A stretch of DNA of 64,000 nt from CAJXMH01 sp040220135. Its GTDB lineage: Bacteria > Bacteroidota > Bacteroidia > Flavobacteriales_E > Vicingaceae. A model generated the notes under the pieces. It was not told the origin of the DNA and searched no databases. It saw nothing but the letters and a program-made list of their open reading frames with translations. Positions 9,138 through 17,011 of this stretch are shown here, piece by piece; position 1 is the stretch's first letter, and each line of letters starts with the position of its first letter. The DNA lies in the NCBI GenBank assembly GCA_040220135.1, contig JAVJTT010000020.1, forward strand, positions 463,741 through 527,740, read 5' to 3'. Both the position numbers and the translations under genes were made by a program.

Positions 9138-9224
9138 AGGTTGCTAATTAAGAAGCGTGACGATTACAAATAACATTCCATATGTAACTAAACTCTTCGA
9201 AAATATATAAAATGTTCTTAAGAC

Positions 9225-9755
9225 ATGATTTATGATTTAGATGATTCATTTTACCTGCATGAAGATATTGAGGCTACATTAGAAAATATTGCCAGTATCT
9301 ATAAAGTGCAGATTGTACAAGGAGAAATAAACTTTTACCCCATAAGAATTGCATTTGGCGCAAGATCATTGTCAGATAAAGAGAATACAATAGTTTTTAA
9401 TAAAATGATTCCCATTATAAAAAGCATTACGAAAGATATGTATGCAATTTTAGAATCATCTTTCAAATCAAGAGTAGGCAGCTTTGAAAAAATTAAATTG
9501 GAAACTCAATATCCAAACTTAAAAGAACTAAGATTATTAAATAACAAGTTCAAACACTTTAAGAATAGAGAAGCTAAGGTTTCAGTAACCCAAATAGCTT
9601 TATTAGAAAAAGGGAAATATAATTTAATTGACTGCTATGTTAACTATAAATATCTCAAAACGGGTGAACTTATTCCTTTAAGGTTTGCCGATTTAATTTT
9701 TGTATTTCTTCAGATATTAGAAAATCTAAACTTAATTAATGTTGAAAGAGGATAA
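9225..9755 (+). CDS. Hypothetical protein, possible HEPN-like
   Basis: A 176-residue protein transcribed divergently from the six-gene run. It is helical with a motif LRLLNNKFKHFK at about residues 102-113; the NNxxKH part resembles the RNxxKH seen in some HEPN-related proteins, but the leading Arg is not in the usual place. It has no signal peptide or membrane helix. It ends at 9755, immediately next to the stop codon of the convergent repressor gene. It may be the partner or regulator of the divergent operon; the sequence does not show which. Confidence 0.55.
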   Translation: MIYDLDDSFYLHEDIEATLENIASIYKVQIVQGEINFYPIRIAFGARSLSDKENTIVFNKMIPIIKSITKDMYAILESSFKSRVGSFEKIKLETQYPNLKELRLLNNKFKHFKNREAKVSVTQIALLEKGKYNLIDCYVNYKYLKTGELIPLRFADLIFVFLQILENLNLINVERG

Positions 9756-10016
9756 TTAATCATCATACCTCTCTCCATTATACCTAGAATCCATATTTAT
9801 CACATCATCAAAATGGAAAAGGTTGTAGTCTAACTCATAGAAATCGTTAGCTGTAACTGCACCACGAGTAGCAACATAAATAGATTGCATCATTTCTTTG
9901 CTAGGTATTACCATCTCATACATATATCGATGGATGGAAGCCTTGTTTGCTCCTACTAGTTTAGCAAATTCAGTTGTTGTCATTTTCTCAACATAAATCC
10001 ATTGTTCCAATTTCAT
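9756..10016 (-). CDS. Small helix-turn-helix regulator
   Basis: An 86-residue protein with a helix-turn-helix near its N-terminus: MTTTEFAKLVGANKASIHRY reads as a Cro/C1-type pair of helices with the typical Ala and Gly spacing. The C-terminus is acidic. It is divergent from the 65-residue gene at 10216, and the 200-bp spacer holds inverted repeats that could be its operators. By position next to excisionase-like and integrase genes it is probably the element's lysogeny-type repressor, controlling excision. Confidence 0.7.
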   Translation of the reverse strand: MKLEQWIYVEKMTTTEFAKLVGANKASIHRYMYEMVIPSKEMMQSIYVATRGAVTANDFYELDYNLFHFDDVINMDSRYNGERYDD

Positions 10017-10078
10017 GTTTATCTCCTTTTTTGAAATTCAACTAGAACTTAATGTGATTTAATAATAATTGAACCCAT

Positions 10079-10152
10079 AGTTGTTTTTAAAACAATTTTT
10101 ACAAAGGATTTATGCCGGGTCGTGATATAAACTCAAAGATTCAAAAACAACT
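10079..10152. promoter_or_regulatory. Inverted repeats, candidate repressor operators
   Basis: The sequence AGTTGTTTTT at 10079-10088 recurs inverted as AAAAACAACT at 10143-10152. The first copy is itself part of a local palindrome (TTGTTTT/AAAACAA at 10081-10095). The repeats lie in the spacer between the divergent regulator (start 10016) and the small gene at 10216. Operator function is inferred from position and symmetry. Confidence 0.4.
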
Positions 10153-10215
10153 CTTCTGTTACTTTTCACATGTTATTGCCATGCTTTAAGACTGTTTAAA
10201 TAATAAGAGGAAATA

Positions 10216-10413
10216 ATGGAACAAGATGACAAGGTTTGGGAGCAAATGATAAAAGATGGTTGGAATGAAGAAATAAGTATGTTGACTTATGCTAAGATTC
10301 TTAGACATGTAAAAAAATGGAACAACTTCAACATTAGTGATGAGGAAGCACACTTAAATGTCAAAAACATCATTGCGATTTGTAATATAGTTGGCTGTCA
10401 TTGGGATAAATAA
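10216..10413 (+). CDS. Small hypothetical protein of integrative element
   Basis: A 65-residue acidic protein with no family I recognise. It begins with a good ribosome binding site (AAGAGGAAATA before the ATG). It has no membrane segment or obvious motif apart from alternating Trp/Ile helices (KDGWNEEISMLTYAKIL). It lies between the regulator and the excisionase-like gene, a place where phage-like elements keep small early genes. Confidence 0.55.
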   Translation: MEQDDKVWEQMIKDGWNEEISMLTYAKILRHVKKWNNFNISDEEAHLNVKNIIAICNIVGCHWDK

Positions 10414-10505
10414 TATGTTTTTCTTTTTTACCAAGTTAAGTCAACTTATTGATTTGACTATCAATTTACTTGTTGGTATGTGTGTTGATGGTCATGAGAA
10501 GGCTA

Positions 10506-10805
10506 ATGTTTGAAGAAAAATTAGCTCTTACTCAGCAAGAGATAATGAATGCTCTTGGGATAGGAAATAAGAAATTCAAGAATATGAATCTGCCTTTTAT
10601 TCTTTTGGGTAAGCAAAAGAAATATCTGAGAAAAGATTTAGACGAATTTCTTGAAAGTATTAAGCAAGGAGAAGGTTTGTGTCCATCACGAGAAGAAAAG
10701 GCTCAAAGTTCTATTGGTATTCCATCACAGTTAATGGTAAACGATTTCGAGACTCAACAAGAACAACTGATCTTGAAAAAGCAAAAGCCATTGAAGCTAA
10801 AATAA
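10506..10805 (+). CDS. Excisionase-like DNA-binding protein
   Basis: The conserved part reads ALTQQEIMNALGI...FILLGKQKKYLRKDLDEFLES, a winged-helix (MerR/excisionase HTH_17) domain in which the final helix begins with Arg/Lys-x-Asp-Leu. Such proteins steer integrases toward excision. The frame is open from 10470, but the ATG at 10506 is preceded by GAGAAGG, so I prefer it; 10488 and 10494 are alternatives. The last 42 codons overlap the start of the integrase gene in another frame and have no recognisable content, so the original protein may have ended near 10680 before a frame change. Confidence 0.65.
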   Translation: MFEEKLALTQQEIMNALGIGNKKFKNMNLPFILLGKQKKYLRKDLDEFLESIKQGEGLCPSREEKAQSSIGIPSQLMVNDFETQQEQLILKKQKPLKLK

Positions 10806-11713
10806 GGCTAGATGAACTTAATAAACAAACACTTAAAATACGTCCATCTGTTGCTTTAGAACAGGCATTTATAAAATACCTAAAAGAGCATGTGCAGTAC
10901 TTAAAAACGTCTGTAAACGTTGCTAGAAACTGTCAACGATTCTTAGAGTATTATGGTAAAAGCTTTCAATTATCAGACTTTACTAACCCTCATGTTAGTA
11001 GATACGTATCTAAAAGAAGAAAGCAAGTAAGTAATGCTACTGTTAATAGAGAGCTCGCAACATTGAAGCATTTTTTGCGAAAAGCAGAATTTGAATGGGA
11101 ATTTGAAGTGGGAAGAGTAAACTTTAAGTATCATATGCTCAAAGAGCCTGAATGCAGAGTGAGATATTTAACTTATGAAGAAGCAAAGAAGCTCATAAAT
11201 TGTGCTTCCAACCATCTAAAGCCTGTAATAAAGTTCGCCCTATTGACAGGCCTCAGGTCTTCTAATGTGCTTGGTTTACGATGGGAGCAGATTGATTTTG
11301 AGTCAGGGCTAATGAACTTTAAGATTAAAAGTAATATTCCAGGTGGGAAGAGATTTAGTTTACCTATCACCAATGATATTAAACGGTTGTTAAGTGATTT
11401 ACAACCGAAAGAACAAGGCTTCATATTTATGTATAAGGGTAAACCAATGAAATCCGTTCAAACATCATTTAAAAGAGCATTAAAAAGGGCTAAAATCGAA
11501 GATTTTAGATTTCACGACCTAAGACATACAGCAGCAACTTGGTTGCTCCAAGAAGGAATGCCATTAGATATGGTTCAACGTATTTTGGCACATACTAAGG
11601 TTACGACAACAACTAAATACGCACATAGAATAGAGAAGGATGTAGAAGACAAATTCTCAGAAATTCATGCCAAGTCACATTTTGGTCACATTCTACAAAA
11701 TCAAGAAAATTGA
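10679..11713 (+). CDS. Tyrosine recombinase/integrase
   Basis: A 344-residue site-specific recombinase. The N-terminal SAM-like core-binding domain (about 60-150) precedes the catalytic domain with the full set: Arg in LTGLRSSN, HDLRH (HxxR), the second His in LAHTKV, and nucleophile Tyr in TKYAHRIE. The start is GTG at 10679, supported by the AAGGAGAAGG ribosome site just upstream, and overlaps the excisionase-like gene by 127 bases. A 3' fragment of a tRNA-Asn gene begins 26 bases after its stop, a normal place for an attachment site. It should catalyse integration and excision of region A. Confidence 0.93.
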   Translation: MSITRRKGSKFYWYSITVNGKRFRDSTRTTDLEKAKAIEAKIRLDELNKQTLKIRPSVALEQAFIKYLKEHVQYLKTSVNVARNCQRFLEYYGKSFQLSDFTNPHVSRYVSKRRKQVSNATVNRELATLKHFLRKAEFEWEFEVGRVNFKYHMLKEPECRVRYLTYEEAKKLINCASNHLKPVIKFALLTGLRSSNVLGLRWEQIDFESGLMNFKIKSNIPGGKRFSLPITNDIKRLLSDLQPKEQGFIFMYKGKPMKSVQTSFKRALKRAKIEDFRFHDLRHTAATWLLQEGMPLDMVQRILAHTKVTTTTKYAHRIEKDVEDKFSEIHAKSHFGHILQNQEN

Positions 11714-11738
11714 AAATCGCTAAAAGTGGCTTGTACCG

Positions 11739-11783
11739 TGGCTCCGCGGACAGGACTCGAACCTGTGACCAATTGATTAACAG
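11739..11783 (-). other. 3' fragment of tRNA-Asn(GTT), attachment site
   Basis: Read on the minus strand this is the 3' 45 bases of a tRNA: anticodon loop CTGTTAA (GTT, Asn), variable loop, T arm with TTCGAGT, acceptor strand CCGCGGA, discriminator G and encoded CCA. The bases to the right do not form an anticodon 5' half, D arm or acceptor, so the gene is only a fragment that starts in the anticodon loop. Such fragments are the duplicated crossover ends left by tyrosine recombinases that insert in tRNA genes. No complete tRNA-Asn is seen elsewhere in the window. Confidence 0.8.
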
Positions 11784-11784
11784 A

Positions 11785-11885
11785 CGTACAAATAGATTTG
11801 AGCTTGGCTTCCAGCAACGATTTCAAAGGCTTTCAAAATCAATTTTATGCTAAAGTTTGCTATCTTATTCTATCTCAGGTCACAG
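11785..11885. repeat. Imperfect direct repeat, left copy
   Basis: About 100 bp starting CGTACAAATAGATT and ending AGGTCACAG. It aligns with 15984-16083, with the same order of conserved blocks (TTCCAG.AAC, AAAGGCT, AGGTCACAG) and scattered differences. It starts right after the tRNA-Asn fragment. Together with the right copy it brackets the second OLD/UvrD pair, as if the pair moved as a cassette or two related element ends lie here. Confidence 0.6.
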
Positions 11886-11914
11886 TTAGGTCACAATCTT
11901 TTCTCCGGATGAGC

Positions 11915-13915
11915 TTAATATGAGTCAACTTTAAATAGATTTTTAAAAATTGCATTTATTTGTGTTAACTCATCTTCATTAGATAATATTCTTACGCACT
12001 TTAGATTTGTTTTCGCTCTAGAACAAGCAACGTAAAATAAATTTCTTGTTGAATCAATTCTATTTGGATTATCTCCACCTGAGAACAACTCTCCAAAGCT
12101 ATATTTTGACCACAAATATTCATCTAATACAACAATAACATTTTCTATTTCCCCTCCTTTTGTTTTATGCATGGTCAAATAGTCGCATTCTTCGTTTATG
12201 TATTTGTAAAAATTCAATAACTCACTAAACTTAATTTCATCAGAAAACATTTTCTCAAAGAATATTTCATCCTTTAAATCTCTTTCATTGCTATCAAAAT
12301 CATCTTCTGACAAATCGGAAAGAATGCTTTTCAATTTATTGTAGGTCTTGTTTCCGTTTCTAAATTCCTCCCTAAGTCTAGCTATACTTGAATTAGAAGA
12401 AACCCTTTCAATTACATTGTTCTTTCTCTCAATGTAGCCTAAATACTTTTCACTTTTTGTTAATATTTCACTTTCAAAAGCAATTTCAAGTGTTTCAGTC
12501 GCACTCTTGTCTGATTCTATTATGGATGTGAGTACCTCATTAATTTTCTCTTTATCATCAATAGACTTAATCTTGAATCCTACTTTTTTCAGTTGCGTAA
12601 TTACAAAATTGTAATTCGGTGAACCATCATCAGGCTTGTAGGCTCTGCATAAGTTAACAAGGTCAGAAAGCATTAATCTATCCAAGTGCTTTTCAATACG
12701 TTCGATAGGATCTTGGTATCTGTCATTGAAGATTTTATAAAGATTCTCAAACCCTGTATCTTTTGCAATGGACTTATTTGTCAACTTTAATTGCTTATAG
12801 TTTTCATCGTTGCCAATTGCTTGTTCTATTAACCTTTCTACTTTATTAGAATATTTGTCTTTCGCATCTTCCGATGCGTATAAATTAGGCTTGTTGGCAT
12901 CTATATCATAATAAAATTCAACAATACCTTTTCGATCACTCTCCTCTTCTGATTCCTTAAGAGCTACTTTTTGAATCAGACCATCATTTCTAACATTATT
13001 AATTGTTTCTACTACCTCTTGTGAACTTCTATAATTATCTTCTTTGTCAATCCTAACAATTTCCCCAGATTTTATAAAAGCGTTAACATTTCCTATGCCC
13101 TCATCATAAATTGATTGCATTGAATCTCCAAAAAGTCCGATTAGTTTGTTTTCATTCTCTTGAAAGTAATTCATAAACAATTCAATTATCTCTTTACTAG
13201 TGTCTTGGTATTCATCGACAAGAATAACGTCAAACTTATCTTGCAGTATCTTTCTTAACAAAGGAAAATGTTCAAACAGTTTATTAGCTACAATCAATAA
13301 ACTATTATGACCAAAACTAAGATCATGAAGACTGTCAAACTTTGATTCATTATAGCTGATCTCATTAAAATCCTTCTCGGAGATAAATTCCTTAATAGAA
13401 TCATTTAAGGTATCAATTATCTCGTTTAACTCATCATTGTACTTATGCGGGTCCTTATCGTACTCTCTTTTACCAATTGGTTTGCCGAAACTTTCACTTT
13501 TCAAGTTAAAGAGAGCACCTGCATATTTATTGTGTATTTTTTTATAATTATCATGCTCCTTCTTATTTTGCTCTTTTTCATCTTCATAATAACTAATATC
13601 CTTCCGCTCGACTCTTTCAATTACAAATATTTTATAAAGTATCGTATGGATATTCTTTTTGTAGAGCTTAATTGTGTCGTAGATAAATGCGTGAATTGTA
13701 GAGACAAAGTATTCGCCACTTATTCTATTTTTAATTTGATCTACTGCAAAGTTAGTATGAGTGATACATACAAGTTTCTTGTTTGGTAATTCCGATTTAA
13801 CAAATTGGATAGTTTCCTTAAGGGTCTCTGTCTTTCCACTTCCAGCCCCTCCCTGCAGCACAAAGCTTTTATAGTTGGAAATAGATTCTTTTATGCGATC
13901 AATTGGTTTATTCAT
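11915..13915 (-). CDS. UvrD-like superfamily 1 helicase, second pair (GajB-like)
   Basis: A 666-residue SF1 helicase. Walker A is GGAGSGKTET near residue 22, Walker B is ILVDEYQDTS, motif III-like is GLFGDSMQSIYDEG, motif V-like is HKTKGGEIENV, and motif VI-like is YVACSRAKTN near the C-terminus. It overlaps the upstream OLD-type gene by 8 bases. The layout repeats that of the pair at 100-3851, but the proteins are clearly diverged, so this is an independently acquired Gabija-like system and not a recent duplication. A long helical insertion lies between the Walker A and B motifs. Confidence 0.85.
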   Translation of the reverse strand: MNKPIDRIKESISNYKSFVLQGGAGSGKTETLKETIQFVKSELPNKKLVCITHTNFAVDQIKNRISGEYFVSTIHAFIYDTIKLYKKNIHTILYKIFVIERVERKDISYYEDEKEQNKKEHDNYKKIHNKYAGALFNLKSESFGKPIGKREYDKDPHKYNDELNEIIDTLNDSIKEFISEKDFNEISYNESKFDSLHDLSFGHNSLLIVANKLFEHFPLLRKILQDKFDVILVDEYQDTSKEIIELFMNYFQENENKLIGLFGDSMQSIYDEGIGNVNAFIKSGEIVRIDKEDNYRSSQEVVETINNVRNDGLIQKVALKESEEESDRKGIVEFYYDIDANKPNLYASEDAKDKYSNKVERLIEQAIGNDENYKQLKLTNKSIAKDTGFENLYKIFNDRYQDPIERIEKHLDRLMLSDLVNLCRAYKPDDGSPNYNFVITQLKKVGFKIKSIDDKEKINEVLTSIIESDKSATETLEIAFESEILTKSEKYLGYIERKNNVIERVSSNSSIARLREEFRNGNKTYNKLKSILSDLSEDDFDSNERDLKDEIFFEKMFSDEIKFSELLNFYKYINEECDYLTMHKTKGGEIENVIVVLDEYLWSKYSFGELFSGGDNPNRIDSTRNLFYVACSRAKTNLKCVRILSNEDELTQINAIFKNLFKVDSY

Positions 13916-15890
13916 CTGACTGAATCCATTTTAGACCTTTTAGGATATATTCAGGTATATTCCATTCTGTACTTTCATCTGAGAATGCATGATATAAGAC
14001 AGAAGCCGAAAAATCAGATTTCTTATCAATAATCTCATTTGCTAGTTCATAAGGTGTAATGTTTTCCTCATCTAATTTTTCAATTGATTTCAAACCTGTT
14101 AATGTGTCCTTTTTGCTCTTAATTGTCTCTAGGTTTACGTTAATAAAAGCATCTTCAAAGCTTCTCGCATAGTAGTCGCTTTCCTTTGTTTGATAGGCAA
14201 CAAGTAATCGCTCATTACCGGTATCTAATTTATTTTCTTTCAAGCGTTGAAACCAATTTGAGTATGATTCATCATTCAACTTAGGACTATTGTAAAAATG
14301 TTTTAAAGTATTATTAGTGGTATGGTCAGATTCTTCAACTGCATGAGCATGACTTCTTATGGGGCTATCCTCATTTTTCTTTTCTTGTTTTGCCGTATCA
14401 ATGTCAGTAATTATTAAAGTAGGTGTATCCAGAAATTTTAAAAGTGGTTCAAAAACTTTAGCATTTGCTCCGACTTCTAAGATTGTAATGTTTTGAGACA
14501 TTATAGGAACATATTCCTTGTTTGAGATTTTCTTTTCATCGAGCTTTTTAATGAAATAGGGAAGAAGAATTCTTTCAGAGACACCTTCAATAAATATTAT
14601 TTTCTTGGCAAAGAATAATTCTGCTGATTCAACTGTGATATATTGCTTGATAAACTTGAAATGACTTGGCTCATCTTTATATTCTTTTTCTAGCTCTTCA
14701 TTAAAATTTTTGATGACTATATTAGTTCCATCTTCGCATCTCAAATATCTTATACATTCAAAGTTTGATTGTGATACTATATGAGGAGAATGAGATGTGA
14801 TTACAGTCTGTAAATTTTCGGAACCCCCAATGATTTTTTGAATTTCTCTTGCAAAAACATATTGCATCTGAGGATGAGTATGAGCTTCAGGTTCTTCAAT
14901 AAACAGTAAATTCAAGTCCCTTCCTTCTTCGGTGATCTCTTTTTTCTTGATTTCAATGGCTAGTATCAAAAACAAGATATTCATATATCCCAAACCATTC
15001 ATATTCTCAGGTAAGTGATTTGAATCATCACCATAAATAACTTGGGATGAATTCTCGAACAAAACCTTTGAGTTTATATCTGATTTTACTTTTAAGTTTT
15101 GGATATCAAGGAAGCTTTTAGCATTCTTCAAAAAGTCTGAGAAGAATGTATCATAATTTTGGTCTAAATCCTTATCAAGATTTAGTAGAATCTCATTAAC
15201 TTCCTTAATCGACTCATTAGATAATTCATTCTCTCTATTAAAATAATTGGTTGTTAATGTGGAAAGCTGCTGCTTTTTTCCAATACTGTCTGTACTTGTA
15301 ACATTCCTCTGAGCGTTGATAAATTTTGCATTTATAAGTTCGTTGATGGCCTTTAAGTCTTTTTCAACGCAGATATTACTATCGCTTCTATCTAACGAAT
15401 TAATACTTTTCATATCATCAACATCAATAGTGTAGATATTTGTTGTTAAGTGCGAGCTAATGTTTTTTATTATAATTCGTTTTTTATCTTCTTCATTTAG
15501 ACCTTTTATCTCTTCTAGTAGAGATTCTATATTAATGCTACATTCGAAAAATAGTTTGATGTTTTTGATTTTTGGATCAAGGTCTAACATTAGTTCAGAG
15601 ATATTGCTTAAATCATCGCTCTCATTATAACTGATTTCCAAACAAAGCTTTATTGAGGTTTTATTTGGATCACTATTTTCATCTATTGACAATATTTCTT
15701 TTCTGAGTTCTAAAGAGAAGTCATGATAGTTGAATGCACTTGATGAACTAAAAAACTTTTTGAAAATTTCGATTAAGGAAGTTTTGCCAGTATTATTCTT
15801 ACCTATCAGTAATGAAATATCCGACTTTAAATCAAGAGTTGTATCTCTAAGTAGTCTAAAATTTTGAATGTTAATTTTTGAAATTTCCAT
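13908..15890 (-). CDS. OLD-family ATPase/TOPRIM nuclease, second pair (GajA-like)
   Basis: A 660-residue class 2 OLD-type protein. The P-loop GKNNTGKT is at residues 30-37 and is canonical, unlike that of the homologue at 1914-3851. The ABC half continues with LLFIEEPEAHTHPQ (Walker B region) and TSHSPH (H-loop). The TOPRIM half has IIFIEGVSER and LIITDIDT. In Gabija, GajA is a nucleotide-sensing nuclease and its helicase partner supplies activation. The promoter is likely in 15891-15983. The pair lies between two imperfect direct repeats. Confidence 0.87.
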   Translation of the reverse strand: MEISKINIQNFRLLRDTTLDLKSDISLLIGKNNTGKTSLIEIFKKFFSSSSAFNYHDFSLELRKEILSIDENSDPNKTSIKLCLEISYNESDDLSNISELMLDLDPKIKNIKLFFECSINIESLLEEIKGLNEEDKKRIIIKNISSHLTTNIYTIDVDDMKSINSLDRSDSNICVEKDLKAINELINAKFINAQRNVTSTDSIGKKQQLSTLTTNYFNRENELSNESIKEVNEILLNLDKDLDQNYDTFFSDFLKNAKSFLDIQNLKVKSDINSKVLFENSSQVIYGDDSNHLPENMNGLGYMNILFLILAIEIKKKEITEEGRDLNLLFIEEPEAHTHPQMQYVFAREIQKIIGGSENLQTVITSHSPHIVSQSNFECIRYLRCEDGTNIVIKNFNEELEKEYKDEPSHFKFIKQYITVESAELFFAKKIIFIEGVSERILLPYFIKKLDEKKISNKEYVPIMSQNITILEVGANAKVFEPLLKFLDTPTLIITDIDTAKQEKKNEDSPIRSHAHAVEESDHTTNNTLKHFYNSPKLNDESYSNWFQRLKENKLDTGNERLLVAYQTKESDYYARSFEDAFINVNLETIKSKKDTLTGLKSIEKLDEENITPYELANEIIDKKSDFSASVLYHAFSDESTEWNIPEYILKGLKWIQSDE

Positions 15891-15983
15891 TCATTAAATC
15901 TAATGTATTAAAAATATAAAAACAATATCCTATTTTGGAGTTAAACTACTCTGATTTTTATTTTTCAACTCGAGTTCTTCAAC

Positions 15984-16083
15984 CGTACAAATAGATTGAA
16001 GATTGTTTTCCAGTAACACTTAAAGGCTCAAAGAATTAATCTTCTGTCAAAATATGCAACCATTTTCATTCATAGGTCACAGT
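15984..16083. repeat. Imperfect direct repeat, right copy
   Basis: The right-hand partner of 11785-11885, starting CGTACAAATAGATT and ending AGGTCACAG. It lies between the second OLD-type gene and the TIR-like gene. No tRNA fragment precedes it, unlike the left copy. It may be an eroded end of a previously inserted element. Confidence 0.55.
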
Positions 16084-16096
16084 ACTATTTTAAGAA

Positions 16097-16825
16097 TTAT
16101 ATAAAGTCAGCTCTCCTATTTTCTATAAAAATCCCCGACTTTCGCATTTCTCGGATTAGTTTTTGTTTCCATGCACCATATTGATCGAAAGCTTCATAAA
16201 CAACTCCATTAAAGTCACTAGGCTTTTCGAGGCCTTCTACTGTTTCATGCAATACAACAATGTTTTTTCTACCAACATGAGAAAGAAAAAAACCTAATTC
16301 CAAAACAACATTTTGTCTAACTCTAGGTTTCAGTATTCCATCTTCAGAGTTAAGCTTTCCCAAATCGTCTGCTGAAAATAAAACAATAGCGTATTGACAC
16401 TCATTAGCATTTCTAAGAAACTTTTCGATAACGGTTTCTCCATTGTTGTATTCATTCTCTAAAACTTTGTATTCTAATCTTAACTTGCCAAGTAGGGAGG
16501 TAACAGCATCACGCATAGCTATATTTCTACCATGAACAATGAATATTTGTTTGTTTTCTTGTATAATTATTCTAATAAGATTTGCCAAGTTCTTTTGTAT
16601 TCTAAGTTGATTTAGTCGATCTCTATCACTCGAAACAATGGACAACTCATCTATTAAATTATATAAATCATCTAACCCCTCCTCATAAGTAGGGTTATTA
16701 ATAAATCTTTTCTTATCAATAAAGGCTTGTACTTTATCAATAATAGACTTTAATTCATCAGGAGCATTCTTGGTATAACAAACACAAAGAGTTTTATCGA
16801 TAAGTTTTTCAATAGGTTTGAACAT
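16097..16825 (-). CDS. TIR-like predicted nucleotide-binding protein
   Basis: A 242-residue protein with an N-terminal helical part (1-90) and a C-terminal TIR-like domain. The domain starts IFIVHGRN, continues with AIVLFSADDLG and RVRQNVVLELGFF, where Glu in VLELG fits the catalytic Glu of TIR NADases, and ends with KNIVVLHE. This matches the family annotated as 'predicted nucleotide-binding protein containing TIR-like domain', used as NAD-cleaving effectors in cyclic-nucleotide defence systems. No cyclase or other sensor gene is adjacent, so its trigger is not evident. It follows the right direct repeat by 13 bases. Confidence 0.75.
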   Translation of the reverse strand: MFKPIEKLIDKTLCVCYTKNAPDELKSIIDKVQAFIDKKRFINNPTYEEGLDDLYNLIDELSIVSSDRDRLNQLRIQKNLANLIRIIIQENKQIFIVHGRNIAMRDAVTSLLGKLRLEYKVLENEYNNGETVIEKFLRNANECQYAIVLFSADDLGKLNSEDGILKPRVRQNVVLELGFFLSHVGRKNIVVLHETVEGLEKPSDFNGVVYEAFDQYGAWKQKLIREMRKSGIFIENRRADFI

Positions 16826-16921
16826 TTTTTAATTAGTTAGTAGTTGTTCTTTTTTTTATAAGTTTTTTAAGAAAGAACAATGCCAAAATGGTTTTGAAGA
16901 TAAATATAAAAGTTTAATCCA

Positions 16922-16958
16922 AAATTTTAAACCCTACTGAGAAGTAGGGTTTAAAATT
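16922..16958. terminator. Hairpin terminator
   Basis: Arms AAATTTTAAACCCTACT and its near-complement AGTAGGGTTTAAAATT surround a GAGA loop. A- and T-rich arm ends make it bidirectional. It lies about 50 bases after the stop of the lipoprotein gene at 17012 and upstream of the TIR-like gene. Confidence 0.7.
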
Positions 16959-17011
16959 AATTGGTTAATTGACGGTGGTATATCAAACGTTTGCTATCAA
17001 CAATACCAAAG

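Noticed and set aside
13445..13789. Hydrophobic 114-residue open frame antisense to the second helicase
   Set aside because: It is the shadow of the helicase's charged and Lys-rich coding sequence, with no start signal or family.
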